A DNA stretch of 64,000 bases from VXPQ01 sp965248175 (GTDB taxonomy: Bacteria; Bacteroidota; Rhodothermia; Rhodothermales; VXPQ01): the NCBI GenBank assembly GCA_965248175.1, contig OZ252093.1, positions 1,736,001 through 1,800,000 on the forward strand. Reading direction: 5' to 3'. A program made the position numbers and the translations under genes. The notes beneath the pieces were generated by a model. That model ran no database searches. It worked only from the letters and a program-made list of their open reading frames with translations, and was not told the origin of the DNA. Each line of letters begins with the position of its first letter. Within the stretch, counting starts at the first letter, position 1. Positions 42,384-51,951 of this stretch are shown one piece after another.

Positions 42384-42572
42384 CCCGACGCGACAGTACA
42401 CTTAAAAACACGTGAAAAACTGTCCAGTTTTTACGGACCACTTCTCACTTCTGACATACCGCCGTCTGGCACAGCGATGTTCCAAGTGGAACGTACCTGT
42501 ACCGTCTTGTAGCCGATGAGCGTTCGACAACGCGGTATATGACGCTGGTGCGGTGAAATGTGGCCAATCACA

Positions 42573-44048
42573 TCAAAAAAACAACTGGACCATCTGCCCA
42601 TGCAGCTCGCTCAGGGTGGAGCGATTGCTGGGCCATAGCGGTTCCGCCAACTGAGTGTTCCAGACCTTTAGCTCCGATTCGAGCCGCTCGACCACCTCGG
42701 GATGTTTTCCTGCCAGATTCTCTTGCTCGCCGATGTCCACGGATAGATCGTAGAGTACGGTTATCTGTCCTGCCGGCGAATCGCCGGCATAGTCGATCTG
42801 TGGCAGCCTGCGCCCCGCGTTCGTCAGGTCGTCGAAGGTTTTGTCGGTCCTGTTGACCTTCCATAGTTTCCACTTGCCCCAGCGGATGGCCATGGTCGGT
42901 TTGGCTCGCCAGAAGAGGAATTCGTGGGGCGGGTCGCTGTTCTGGCCACGCAGGTACGGCAACAGGTTCACGCTGTCCTCGGTCGTTTCTTCGGAGCCGG
43001 CCGCAGCCGCAAACGTGGCGAAGAGGTCCAGAGAGATCGCCGGATGCTCGAATGTTCTCTCTGAGGGTAGGCCGGCAGGCCAGTTGAAGATGAACGGCAC
43101 ACGGATGCCGCCCTCGAGATGGAACCGTTTCGATCCACTCAGCGGATCGTTCGAGCAGATATCCTGCGAAAGGTACTTGATGCAGCCGTTATCCGAGAAG
43201 AACACGATCAGCGTGTTTTCTTCTAATCCCTGGGCGCGTAGTTCGGCAACAACATCGCCGACATAGTCGTCCACCGACGAGACCATGGCCGCGAAGATCC
43301 GGCGTCCGGCAGGTTCCACGCTGCGATAGCGGTCCGTGTACTCGGCCGTGGCCTGGAGCGGCGTGTGCGGCGCATTGGGCGTGAGCATGAGGAAGAACCG
43401 CTCGTCTTTGTGCCGGCGGATGAAGTCGACTGCTTTTTCTGCAAAGACGTCGGTGAGGTATTTCTCGACCTCCACCTGTTCGAATCCGTTGTATATGGCG
43501 CCCCGGGCCGAACGTCTGGTTGGAGCGTTTCGTGCGGGCCAGGATTCGACGCCTTCCTTGTGTGCGTCGATGTATGTTGAACTGCCCGACAGGTGTCCGA
43601 AGTATTCGTCGAAGCCGCGGTTCAGCGGGTGATGCTTTTCGGACTTGCCCAGATGCCATTTCCCGATCAATCCGGTGACGTAGCCTGCGCTCCTAAGCAT
43701 GTCGGCCAGCGTGCGCTGATCGGTTGGCAGGCCGACTACGGTGTCTCGCCCGGACGTGTTGAATTCGTAGCCGAACCGGGACTGATATCTCCCGGTGTAG
43801 AGCCCGGCCCGCGATGGGCTGCACACTGCGGCGGATACGTATCCATTGGTGAGTCGTACGCCGCCCTGAGCAAGCGCATCCAGGTGCGGGGTGTGAATGA
43901 TTTTCGAACCGAAAGAACCGAGGTCGCTGTACCCGAGATCATCCGCCAGAATCACGATAATATTTGGCGGTGGCGGCGATTTTTCCGTTCCCGGGGTGAT
44001 GCAGGACGCGGTAAACAAGAAGAGAGTAAACGTGGCGACAGCTCGCAT
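42573..44048 (-). CDS. Type I sulfatase (lipoprotein)
   Basis: This 491-residue formylglycine-dependent sulfatase has a lipoprotein signal ('FLFTASC', Cys16), metal ligands 'LADDLGYSD' at 34-42 and the modification motif Cys76 in 'CSPSRAGLYTGR', followed by 'GKWHLG' and 'FFSDNG'. The C-terminal subdomain has 'IRWGKWKLWKV' and 'LYDLSVDIGEQENLA'. It would cleave sulfate from a sulfated glycan or small ester outside the cytoplasm. It lies 127 bases from the IS3-type element and has no maturase or SusCD gene beside it, which suggests arrival with the mobile elements. Confidence 0.9.
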   Translation of the reverse strand: MRAVATFTLFLFTASCITPGTEKSPPPPNIIVILADDLGYSDLGSFGSKIIHTPHLDALAQGGVRLTNGYVSAAVCSPSRAGLYTGRYQSRFGYEFNTSGRDTVVGLPTDQRTLADMLRSAGYVTGLIGKWHLGKSEKHHPLNRGFDEYFGHLSGSSTYIDAHKEGVESWPARNAPTRRSARGAIYNGFEQVEVEKYLTDVFAEKAVDFIRRHKDERFFLMLTPNAPHTPLQATAEYTDRYRSVEPAGRRIFAAMVSSVDDYVGDVVAELRAQGLEENTLIVFFSDNGCIKYLSQDICSNDPLSGSKRFHLEGGIRVPFIFNWPAGLPSERTFEHPAISLDLFATFAAAAGSEETTEDSVNLLPYLRGQNSDPPHEFLFWRAKPTMAIRWGKWKLWKVNRTDKTFDDLTNAGRRLPQIDYAGDSPAGQITVLYDLSVDIGEQENLAGKHPEVVERLESELKVWNTQLAEPLWPSNRSTLSELHGQMVQLFF

Positions 44049-44178
44049 GGTCGTTATTGTTGCAACGCGGTGTGGGATATGTCCAGGATCGACGTCAAGA
44101 CGAGGACCAGACCTGCGCCAACTGTTGCATTAAGCACGGCATAACGCAAGATACCGCCACAGTCCTATACCCTCCCTG

Positions 44179-47019
44179 CTACCCTGTACTCTGCATCGCT
44201 GCCGCAATGCCGTTGATGCTCAGGAACAGTGCCTGCCGCAGCGCATCCTGCGTTTCTTCCTGCTCGGCGGCTCGGTACCGCTTGATGAGTTCGATCTGCA
44301 GCAGGTTGAGCACATCCGTATAGGGATTGCGCAGGAAAATGGATTTCTGAATGACCGGGCTGTTATCGAGCAGTTCGTTTTGCCCGGTGATCCGGAGAAT
44401 CATGTCGTGGGCCCTGCGGAAATCTCCGGCGATTCGTTCGTGGATACGGGCGCCTTCCGAGGAATTTTCCAATTCCCTGTAATGTTGTGAGATATCGAAC
44501 CGTGCCCGCGCCATTTCCCGTTGCGCACTGTTCACGACGGCCCGGAAGAAGGTCCATTCCCGGTAGAGCGTCTGGAGCCGGGATAACATTTCCGGGTCTT
44601 CTTCCGTGAGCGAGGTCAGGCCGTGCCCTGTTCCGAACCAGCCCGGCAGGATATACCGGGTCTGGGTCCATGCGAAAACCCATGGGATGGCCCGCAACGA
44701 TTCAAAGGGCGCCTCATGTGCAGAGCCGCGCGATACGGGGCGCGAAGCGATAGGTAACCGGCTTATCTGTTCAATGGGGGTGACTTGCGTATACCACGGC
44801 CAGAGCGCGCTGTCTTCGATGAGCGCCCGGTAGGCTTCCATGGAGTTGCCGGCGATGCGATCCAATACCTCGACATTTTCAGGCGCCGTTCCGTAGTCGT
44901 TTTTTCCGTTCTGCCGCGATCCCGAGGCCGTGCTCACGATCATCGCACTGACAATCTGCTCCAAGTGTCGCCGGGCGATGTCCGACAGCGCATACCGGAA
45001 CGAGATGACCTCTCCCTGTTCGGTAAACCGGATTTGCCCATTATGCACGACGGGCGGCATGGCGAGAATAGCCTGATTGGCCCGGCCGCCTCCACGCCCG
45101 ACCGTACCGCCTCGACCGTGGAAAAGCCGCAGCGTTACCTGATGGTTTCTGCAGACGACGCTCAGGTCTTTTTGGGCCTTGTGCAGGGCCCAGTTGGCCA
45201 TCCAGTACCCGCCGTCCTTGTTCGAATCCGAGTAGCCGAGCATGATTTCCTGGAAACGCTCCCGGGCTTCGAGGTGTCTGGCGTACACGGGATTGGAAAA
45301 GAGTGCGCTCATGAGGACGTCTGCGTCCGCCAGGTCTTCGATGGTTTCGAAGAGGGGTACGATATCGAGCGGACAGTACAATTCCCCGTCCTGTATACGC
45401 CAGAGTCCAACCACCTTTGCCAGCAACATGGCCTCCAGCACATCGCTTACGGTATGCGTCATGCTGATGATGTAGCTGCCCATGGCGGACGGCTCTCGCT
45501 GGACGATTTCCCGGATCACCTCGAAGCTTTCCACGACCTGCTGCGCCGTTTCGGGCAACTCGGCGTCGCGAGGCAACAGGGCGCGCGGATTTTCCAGTTC
45601 GGCGGAGAGGAGATCGATTTTTTCGGATTCGTCGAGACTGGCGTAATCGTCGTGCACGTTTGCGGCGCGCAGGATAGCCGTTACGGCCTGCTCGTGTATG
45701 CGGCTGTGCTGTCGTACGTCGAGCGCCGCCATATGAAACCCGAACGTGCGCGCCCGTACGAGAATGCGCTGTAAGGGACCGGCTTCGGCATAGGCTTTGT
45801 AGCCCGTCCCGACGAGACATTCGCGGAGCATATCCAGGTCCTGGACAAAAGCCGCCCCGTTGTAGCTGCAAGCACTGCCCGTTTCCTGCCGGGTCCGGGG
45901 TTGTGCATCCCGATCCAACTCGGCCTGCACTTGCTGCACGAGCCGGAGCAGGCGCTCCATCATATAACTGATCTTGAGCCGGTAAGGCTCGTGGCGGTAT
46001 ATCCGCTTGACCTTTTCGTCGAGATCGATATCCTCTGCATCGGCGGAGATCGCATCGTACAGCGCATGGGGCACGGATACCTGCCGACTCGAAACACTGA
46101 GTTCCCGACGCAGCTCCACCAATTCTTCGTAAAAGATATTGATGGCGGTGAGGCGCTGTTTTGCGAAGGTCCGCCGCGTCACATCCGCCGTGACATTCGG
46201 GTTGCCGTCCCGGTCGCTGCCGATCCAGGATCGGTATTTTAGAAATACGGGGATGTCTCCCGATGTCCCGTAATAGGCACGCAGTCCCCGTCGTACGTCG
46301 TCATATATGTCCGGTATGGTTTCCCGGATCGCATTACGCAAGAAATAAAGTCCCTGGTCCACCTCGTCGTCTACGCTGGGCGTGTCCGCGCGAATCTCAT
46401 CGGTGGACAGGAGCAGGGCGATCTGGTTTCGGATATCCGACAGCGCACGTTCTTTTTCTCTTGGCGTCAGGCGTTCCCGGTTGAGCCGCGACAATATTCG
46501 AGAGATGCGCTGTTGCTTGTACAGGATGCTGAGCCGCCGCGCCTCGGTGGGGTGTGCCGTCAGCGTCGGCTGGATATCCAGGTGGCGGAAGAGCGAAAGG
46601 ACCTCCTCGTAGGAGTATCCCTCTTTCTTGAGACAGTGGATCGCTTCGAGGATGGATTCCGCCCGGGGCTGTTCCGGCGATCCGGAACGGGCCCGATCCC
46701 GGTTGATGCGGATAATTTCTTCCTGCTCCGCCTGATTTACCAGATGGAAGAACGCGGTGTAGGCGCGGAGCAGCCAAAGAATTTCCTCATCGCCGAGCTG
46801 CGCAATGCGGTTCTTTGCCTGTATACGGGGCGCCGGGTCATCCTCCGCCACCGCCTGTTTGCAGAGCATCCGCAATTCTTCCACCAGGTCGAGGGTGCCC
46901 TGCCCCGCCTGCTGGCGTATAGCCTGCCCGAGAAGCATGCCAAGGAGGTTGACCTGCCGGCTCAACGGGCGCGATATACCCGTACCCTCTGCTTCGACGT
47001 CAAGCCCCGAAAGCTGCAT
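44179..47019 (-). CDS. ppc: Phosphoenolpyruvate carboxylase
   Basis: This 946-residue enzyme adds bicarbonate to PEP to refill oxaloacetate. The catalytic His156 is in 'LTAHPTEARR', and the second key motif 'GYSDSNKDGGYWMAN' and the glycine loop 'FHGRGGTVGRGGG' are intact. The C-terminus reads 'SINGIAAAMQSTG' rather than the usual '...MRNTG', though the essential terminal glycine is kept. The N-terminal start MQLSGLD is plausible but not backed by a Shine-Dalgarno site. The neighbours are unrelated. Confidence 0.95.
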   Translation of the reverse strand: MQLSGLDVEAEGTGISRPLSRQVNLLGMLLGQAIRQQAGQGTLDLVEELRMLCKQAVAEDDPAPRIQAKNRIAQLGDEEILWLLRAYTAFFHLVNQAEQEEIIRINRDRARSGSPEQPRAESILEAIHCLKKEGYSYEEVLSLFRHLDIQPTLTAHPTEARRLSILYKQQRISRILSRLNRERLTPREKERALSDIRNQIALLLSTDEIRADTPSVDDEVDQGLYFLRNAIRETIPDIYDDVRRGLRAYYGTSGDIPVFLKYRSWIGSDRDGNPNVTADVTRRTFAKQRLTAINIFYEELVELRRELSVSSRQVSVPHALYDAISADAEDIDLDEKVKRIYRHEPYRLKISYMMERLLRLVQQVQAELDRDAQPRTRQETGSACSYNGAAFVQDLDMLRECLVGTGYKAYAEAGPLQRILVRARTFGFHMAALDVRQHSRIHEQAVTAILRAANVHDDYASLDESEKIDLLSAELENPRALLPRDAELPETAQQVVESFEVIREIVQREPSAMGSYIISMTHTVSDVLEAMLLAKVVGLWRIQDGELYCPLDIVPLFETIEDLADADVLMSALFSNPVYARHLEARERFQEIMLGYSDSNKDGGYWMANWALHKAQKDLSVVCRNHQVTLRLFHGRGGTVGRGGGRANQAILAMPPVVHNGQIRFTEQGEVISFRYALSDIARRHLEQIVSAMIVSTASGSRQNGKNDYGTAPENVEVLDRIAGNSMEAYRALIEDSALWPWYTQVTPIEQISRLPIASRPVSRGSAHEAPFESLRAIPWVFAWTQTRYILPGWFGTGHGLTSLTEEDPEMLSRLQTLYREWTFFRAVVNSAQREMARARFDISQHYRELENSSEGARIHERIAGDFRRAHDMILRITGQNELLDNSPVIQKSIFLRNPYTDVLNLLQIELIKRYRAAEQEETQDALRQALFLSINGIAAAMQSTG

Positions 47020-47091
47020 GGCGTGTCCGCATCATGATTTTGACGAGGCAACCTTGCGAGGCGTCGCCTTTCCGGGAGAATATCCGGCGAA

Positions 47092-47661
47092 TTATTCCGC
47101 CGGCATTACGGGAATGGTCACGCTCGTCTGATCCCACATCATGGAAAGCATGGCGGAGGAGCCTTCCTCGTTCACTTCGAGGGTGATCGTGAACGCCTCG
47201 TGGATGTCGTCGGTCATGCTTACCGGGGCTTCCAGGCGCAGGACATCGTTCTCCTCCGAGTAGGAAAAGGCGCCCCACATGCCCAGGCCTGCATTCACGA
47301 TCAAGGTCCATGTTTCCTCGTTCGGGATGGCGAGGAGGGCATAGGTGCCTGCGGCCAGATCCATGTCTCCGAGCCGAATGTCTTGCGTCACGGTCATTTC
47401 TGTGGCTTCGTTGGCGCCCAAACGCCAGACTTGGTTGAACGGAACCAGTCCGCCGAAAATTTCCCGGTCGCGCTTGCGGGGCGATCCGTAGTGGATGCTG
47501 GCGTAGGTTCCATCGCTGAATGAGGTTTGGGTAACGGCGCGCGGGCTTGCCGGAGTAGGCGGCGGAACGATGTCCTGTGCGGCGACGGAGCGAGCGCCGA
47601 AAACGAGAAGACCTGCTGTGATGAGCAGTGGAAGCAAGGTGCGGTGCATGGTTGCAGTCAT
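47092..47661 (-). CDS. Secreted DUF2911 protein
   Basis: This 189-residue exported protein has a signal peptide (hydrophobic 'LLPLLITAGLLVFGA', then 'SVAAQ') and one DUF2911 domain. Family marks are 'GSPRKRDREIFGGLVPFNQVWRLGANEATE' in separated pieces, 'MDLAAGTYALLAIP' and 'GMWGAFSYSEENDVLR'. The family is widespread in Bacteroidota-type genomes and has no assigned function. The ATG at 47661 starts the signal peptide; a second at 47649 is possible. It is followed on the same strand by ppc and preceded by a lipoprotein gene. Confidence 0.85.
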   Translation of the reverse strand: MTATMHRTLLPLLITAGLLVFGARSVAAQDIVPPPTPASPRAVTQTSFSDGTYASIHYGSPRKRDREIFGGLVPFNQVWRLGANEATEMTVTQDIRLGDMDLAAGTYALLAIPNEETWTLIVNAGLGMWGAFSYSEENDVLRLEAPVSMTDDIHEAFTITLEVNEEGSSAMLSMMWDQTSVTIPVMPAE

Positions 47662-47715
47662 GGTTATCGATGTTTTTGTACGGATAGTTGATGGAATATA
47701 CGACCGGAATCGCAT

Positions 47716-48507
47716 CTATTCGTCGATTTTCTCTACGACGATGCCGGTCGTTTCGATGACGGATACCGTATCCAGTTCCTGGATGTACAGCAGGCTGTCC
47801 ATTTGCTCGATGGGGTCTCCCGGCGCCGCGATAACCGGCGAGGTGAAATTGAGATAGTCCTGGAAACGGATGCCGCCCACGGTACGCGCATTGTACGCCT
47901 CCCGGAAGCGCGTTCCCGAATCGCCTGTTTCGTAATCATACGCGAAATAGTCCATGGTATGACGGTCTCGGTGGAACCAGTACACGAACCGGTCCTGGTA
48001 GTCGAGTCCTCCTCCTTCCTGGCGAAAGGTCACTTCGATTTCGTGGTACGGCTCGCCCTTGACGGTTTCCTCGGACAGGTACCTCGCCTGTACGGCGTCG
48101 TCAGTCAACTTGAAAGGCAACAGCATGAAGTAGGAGACGGCATTGAGGGAGAATGCGTAGTCGGCGGCCGTCTCCTCCGGCAGGTCCACGCGCACGCCAT
48201 CGATTTCGCGGTAGAATCCGTCGTTGTTCAGTACGTCCCGGATATACCCGGCCGAATCCGGGCGCTCGCGTTCGTACTGGAACATCCCTCCATTCAGCGT
48301 GATGGTGTAGTGGTATTCCCGGAAGTCGAAACCAACCTTTACCTGGTCCGCGTGTTCGCCGCCGTGTGCAAGAGCAGCCTGTCGTACGATAGCCGTGGCG
48401 TCGTTTTGGCCGGGGGCCTGTTCGGATTGTTGGCCGCCGCATGCCGCAAGGGCAAGAAGCGCAGCGCCTGTTAGGGCCGTGATCGTACAGGTTGACAAAC
48501 GAAGCAT
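47716..48507 (-). CDS. Lipoprotein resembling DUF6503 family
   Basis: The 263-residue precursor has a lipobox ('ALLALAAC') with the lipidated cysteine at about residue 22. The mature part has the pattern of outer-membrane-lipoprotein-like beta proteins: 'ALAHGGEHADQVKVGFDFREYHYTI', 'RDVLNNDGFYREIDG' and 'YWFHRDRHTMDYFAYDYE'. This resembles DUF6503 proteins of Flavobacteria-type genomes, but I cannot confirm the family by eye. The ATG at 48507 gives a proper lipoprotein signal. It sits 32 bases behind the M1 peptidase gene, probably in one operon with the DUF2911 gene. Confidence 0.65.
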   Translation of the reverse strand: MLRLSTCTITALTGAALLALAACGGQQSEQAPGQNDATAIVRQAALAHGGEHADQVKVGFDFREYHYTITLNGGMFQYERERPDSAGYIRDVLNNDGFYREIDGVRVDLPEETAADYAFSLNAVSYFMLLPFKLTDDAVQARYLSEETVKGEPYHEIEVTFRQEGGGLDYQDRFVYWFHRDRHTMDYFAYDYETGDSGTRFREAYNARTVGGIRFQDYLNFTSPVIAAPGDPIEQMDSLLYIQELDTVSVIETTGIVVEKIDE

Positions 48508-48539
48508 TTTCGATAGGATATACAGGTGGGAGGGGAGTG

Positions 48540-51500
48540 TTAGTCCCAGGGGAGACGGTCCAGTTGCACGCCAAGCAGCCAGCGGAATGCGAAGGGAGCA
48601 TCGCTGTCCGCATACTCGTAATCGTTTGCCCACAAGGGAAAGCGTGCCACAAGCACAAGATCCGACAAGATATCGGATTGCCCGATCCACCGGTCGAATC
48701 CCTGCAGGCGATTCAGATCGTACCGCACGCCGAATCCGGCGTCCATCAGGGTCCGTTTCCGGTGGTCATGCGATTTCCCGCTCAGGTCCCCTATTTTTCC
48801 GGCGCCCATAAACAGTTCCAGCCGGAGGGGGCGCAGGAGCGCCGGGCCCCGTAACCGGGGCGTCAGCAGCCTTGCGCTGAAGGCGGTCATTTCCGTGACG
48901 CCGAAGAACCCCTTTTCCTCGTCCGGATCGATGTCCGAATCGCCATTCCGGTGCGTGTGCGCATCGGTATCCTGGTATGGGTGCGGACTATGAGCATACG
49001 GCTCCGCCTGGCGCATGTAAGCGACCGGGCCCGGCGCGCCAAAGGCCACCCAGGGCGCGTCGCGGAGTGGTTCTTCGAAGAGCGCTTCCACGTTCCGGTA
49101 CGCCGCGTTATTCCACTGTTCTTCAAGAGATACGCCCCCGAAACGAAATCGCTTGTCCGGAGAGAGCACGTCCGGTTCCCCGCCTCCGAAGAACAGGCGC
49201 ACGGATCCCGTGAATGGTCCGATCGGCATGCCGAGGGCCAGGTCCATGGACATCCGGTTGGCCGTGTATGGCCCCTCATCGTCCACACCTCCTTCTACGA
49301 ACAAAGCATATCGGTACCACTCGCTCATTCCTTCCAGATGACCGTAAACAGAAAGCGTGTTCTGCAGGTAGGCGCTGGACGTGTTCCGGATCCTGGCGCG
49401 GTCGCTCACCAGGAAACGCTGCTTTACGCCTACCGTAAGGCGGCGGCTGTTCTGTCGAAGGAAATCATCCGGATCCGAAAAGGAAGCCCGCGTGTCGACC
49501 TGATAAACGCCGAGATGTTTTTGCCCCCGGGACGACCAGTTTATGAGGTAGCCCTTCAGATAATTACCTGCGTTGGAAAAGTCAAAGTCGATGCCGCTGA
49601 ACGCTCCAAGCCTCGGGGGCTCGTGATGCTCCAGCAAGGAGGTAACATCTGGTTCGGTTCCTTCGCTGAAGAGCACCTGCGGCCAGATCTTCACCATATT
49701 CTTCCTTTCTTTCCCGGTGAGGAGATACGCCCCGCGGAATTGCACCCCTATACCGGGTCCCCAGTGCTGTGCGTACTGTACGAGCGGGCGCCATCCGAAA
49801 TCGTACCGGCGCATGTTGGGGGCAGGGGGCTTCAGAAAAGAAATATTGATTGGCCGTGCGGTGGTGTTGTTGAGCCGGTCCGATTCCGGGGTTCTTACAT
49901 ACGGGTCGATTTCGGCGCTGCGCGGCCTGGCCGGCAGCATGACTTCCAGACTGTATTCGGGCGCAGTCCAGGCCCAGGGGGCCGCCACGATCCAGTCCTC
50001 AGGGACCGGCTTGTGTCCCTGCATGATGCCCAGCGGTATATGCACCCACTGTACCGACCCGTCTTCAAGTATGATTTGCAGGTCTATGGGCATGACGGCC
50101 CTTCCAAGCCTTTTCAGTGTCATGGTGGTGCGCCATGCGGTCCCGTCCCGGGTCCGCCTCAACTTCCGCACGGAGTAGTCCAGTTCCCAGTTCACGTCCC
50201 CGAATTGCTGGAAGTACCAGTCGAGGCGAATGCCCGATACCTGCTCGGCGACATGCTCGACATCGTGAGGCCCGGCGTGCCGGAACGCAAATTGCCTGTG
50301 GTATTCGAGCAGGAACCGGTCGCGCAGCGAATCGGAGATGACGTAGCCCAGCATATCGAGCATCATTTCGCCGCCCGAATAAGCGGACACCCCGTAGGCG
50401 ATATTTGTATCGAACCAGTCGCTGGGGGTATTCAGGGGTTCGAAGAGACCAAGGCGCTTCATATTCAGGATGCCGAACATAGCGCCCGCGTGCGATGGCG
50501 GCGGTTGCTCGCGGATGTGCGCAAGCACTTCGCGTGTTGCATAATTCGTGAAACCTTCATCCATCCACGCATGGTTGGCTTCGTTCGACCCGATCATCCC
50601 GTAGAACCACATATGCGCCACCTCGTGAGCCGTTACGCCGAGAAGAGAGGGCGGGGGGCGCTTGCCTGTTACGAGCGTAATCATCGGGTATTCCATCCCG
50701 CCGTCTCCACCCTGCGCAATGGTCATCTGCGGATAGAGATAGGGGCCGTAGCGTTCTTCGTAGAACGCCATGATTTTCGGGGCGGCTTCGTGGAGCGTTT
50801 GCCATACCTCGGCTACATCCGGCTGGTAGAGCAGGTGAATCGCGTAGCCTGCTTCCGTTTCGAGCACATCGTGGATGTAGTCCGGGTCGGCGGACCAGGC
50901 AAAGTCATGGACATTTTCCGCATAAAAATGCCAGGTCAGCGAATCGCTTTGTACCGTAGAGGTATCCGTATTTAGTGAATCGCTTGCGTAGCCGTGGCCG
51001 ACCTTGTCCGGGTTGCGGAGGGTTCCCGTCGCGCCGACGATATATTCGGAGGGGAGGGTGATGCGTACGTCGAAGGTTCCGAACGGGGCGTAAAACTCTC
51101 GGCCGACATAGGGGTCCGCATGCCATCCGCGCGCATCGTACTGCGCGAGTTTCGGATACCATTGCGTCATGGAATAATCGATCCCTTCGCGGCTGTCCCG
51201 CCCGCTGCGGCGGGTCTGGAGGGGAATCTGAGAAACGAACGTCATGTCGAAAACGGCCTGACCGCCTGGTGGGAGGGGCCGGGCCAACTCCACCTCCATC
51301 ACGGTGTCGAAGATGCGGTGCGCAACGGTTTCTCCATCCTGCGCAAGGGATTCGATGCGGTGATAGCCGATTTCGTCCGGGTCAAGATCAAAGATGCGGG
51401 GCGCCGTGCGGGGGTCGGGATCCGGCAACTCCCGGTTCCGTTCGGCCATCATGGAATGAGGCCGGAAGGCATTGAAGTAGAGATGATAGAATACGCGGGA

Positions 51501-51734
51501 GAGCGTGTCCGGCGAGGTGTTGGTATAGGTGAGACGTTGACGCCCCTCCATGGCATGCCGGTCCGGATGGACGGTGATATCCATCTCGTACCGGACGGTT
51601 GTATTCGGGGATTGCTCCTGCGAAGTGGCGTGTGATGGCAGGGGAGTTGGTTCCGATGGTTGCCGGGCCTGCCCGGTTGATGCCGAAAGCAGACCCATGA
51701 GGAGCAGCGAAACGGCGTGTCGAATGCGGATCAT
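48540..51734 (-). CDS. Secreted M1-family metallopeptidase with C-terminal beta-rich extension
   Basis: This 1064-residue protein has a signal peptide (MIRIRHAVSLLLMGLLSAS then 'GQARQ'), an N-terminal beta domain, and an M1 catalytic domain with the 'GGDGGMEYPMI' exopeptidase loop and the zinc motif 'HEVAHMWF' about residue 370. The downstream Glu lies in 'NHAWMDEGFTNY'. The last 400 residues ('GWRPLVQYAQHWGPGIGVQF', 'LFFGGGEPDVL', ending 'LGVQLDRLPWD') look like outer-membrane beta strands with alternating hydrophobicity and a C-terminal aromatic pattern. This suggests an outer-membrane-anchored aminopeptidase, as in other M1 proteins of this phylum. Confidence 0.85.
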   Translation of the reverse strand: MIRIRHAVSLLLMGLLSASTGQARQPSEPTPLPSHATSQEQSPNTTVRYEMDITVHPDRHAMEGRQRLTYTNTSPDTLSRVFYHLYFNAFRPHSMMAERNRELPDPDPRTAPRIFDLDPDEIGYHRIESLAQDGETVAHRIFDTVMEVELARPLPPGGQAVFDMTFVSQIPLQTRRSGRDSREGIDYSMTQWYPKLAQYDARGWHADPYVGREFYAPFGTFDVRITLPSEYIVGATGTLRNPDKVGHGYASDSLNTDTSTVQSDSLTWHFYAENVHDFAWSADPDYIHDVLETEAGYAIHLLYQPDVAEVWQTLHEAAPKIMAFYEERYGPYLYPQMTIAQGGDGGMEYPMITLVTGKRPPPSLLGVTAHEVAHMWFYGMIGSNEANHAWMDEGFTNYATREVLAHIREQPPPSHAGAMFGILNMKRLGLFEPLNTPSDWFDTNIAYGVSAYSGGEMMLDMLGYVISDSLRDRFLLEYHRQFAFRHAGPHDVEHVAEQVSGIRLDWYFQQFGDVNWELDYSVRKLRRTRDGTAWRTTMTLKRLGRAVMPIDLQIILEDGSVQWVHIPLGIMQGHKPVPEDWIVAAPWAWTAPEYSLEVMLPARPRSAEIDPYVRTPESDRLNNTTARPINISFLKPPAPNMRRYDFGWRPLVQYAQHWGPGIGVQFRGAYLLTGKERKNMVKIWPQVLFSEGTEPDVTSLLEHHEPPRLGAFSGIDFDFSNAGNYLKGYLINWSSRGQKHLGVYQVDTRASFSDPDDFLRQNSRRLTVGVKQRFLVSDRARIRNTSSAYLQNTLSVYGHLEGMSEWYRYALFVEGGVDDEGPYTANRMSMDLALGMPIGPFTGSVRLFFGGGEPDVLSPDKRFRFGGVSLEEQWNNAAYRNVEALFEEPLRDAPWVAFGAPGPVAYMRQAEPYAHSPHPYQDTDAHTHRNGDSDIDPDEEKGFFGVTEMTAFSARLLTPRLRGPALLRPLRLELFMGAGKIGDLSGKSHDHRKRTLMDAGFGVRYDLNRLQGFDRWIGQSDILSDLVLVARFPLWANDYEYADSDAPFAFRWLLGVQLDRLPWD

Positions 51735-51951
51735 CGGGTATATCGATAGGCGGTACGTCATGCGGGATGTGCAGCGACGGTGGGGGGCAACACGTCGAAA
51801 CACAACGCAAAACGTATGCCTCCCCAACGATGCTTGTTCCTGAACGTGCCGGGCGTTACACTGCGAACGACCGGAAACGACGTGCCCGGCGCGGCGTTAA
51901 GGACATGGGTATACGACGTATCGCGTTTTTCTGAAATAACCTTCCACGACG

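Larger units (their letters stand above)
41157..42445 (+). mobile_element. IS3-type element, copy 2, full length
   Basis: The 1289-bp element has imperfect terminal inverted repeats. The left end AGAGGTGGTTCGG...TGGACAG...TTTT matches the reverse complement of the right end AGAAGTGGTCCG...TGGACAG...TTTT at most positions for about 50 bases. It encodes overlapping orfA and orfB in IS3 style. No clear 3-4 bp target duplication is seen, in line with rearrangement after insertion beside copy 1. Confidence 0.82.

Noticed and set aside
48951..50975. 674-codon open frame on the plus strand
   Set aside because: It lies entirely antisense to the M1 peptidase gene, whose motifs and signal peptide are clear. 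Its protein is rich in Arg, His, Gly and Pro with no domain, as expected for the complement of G+C-rich codons.
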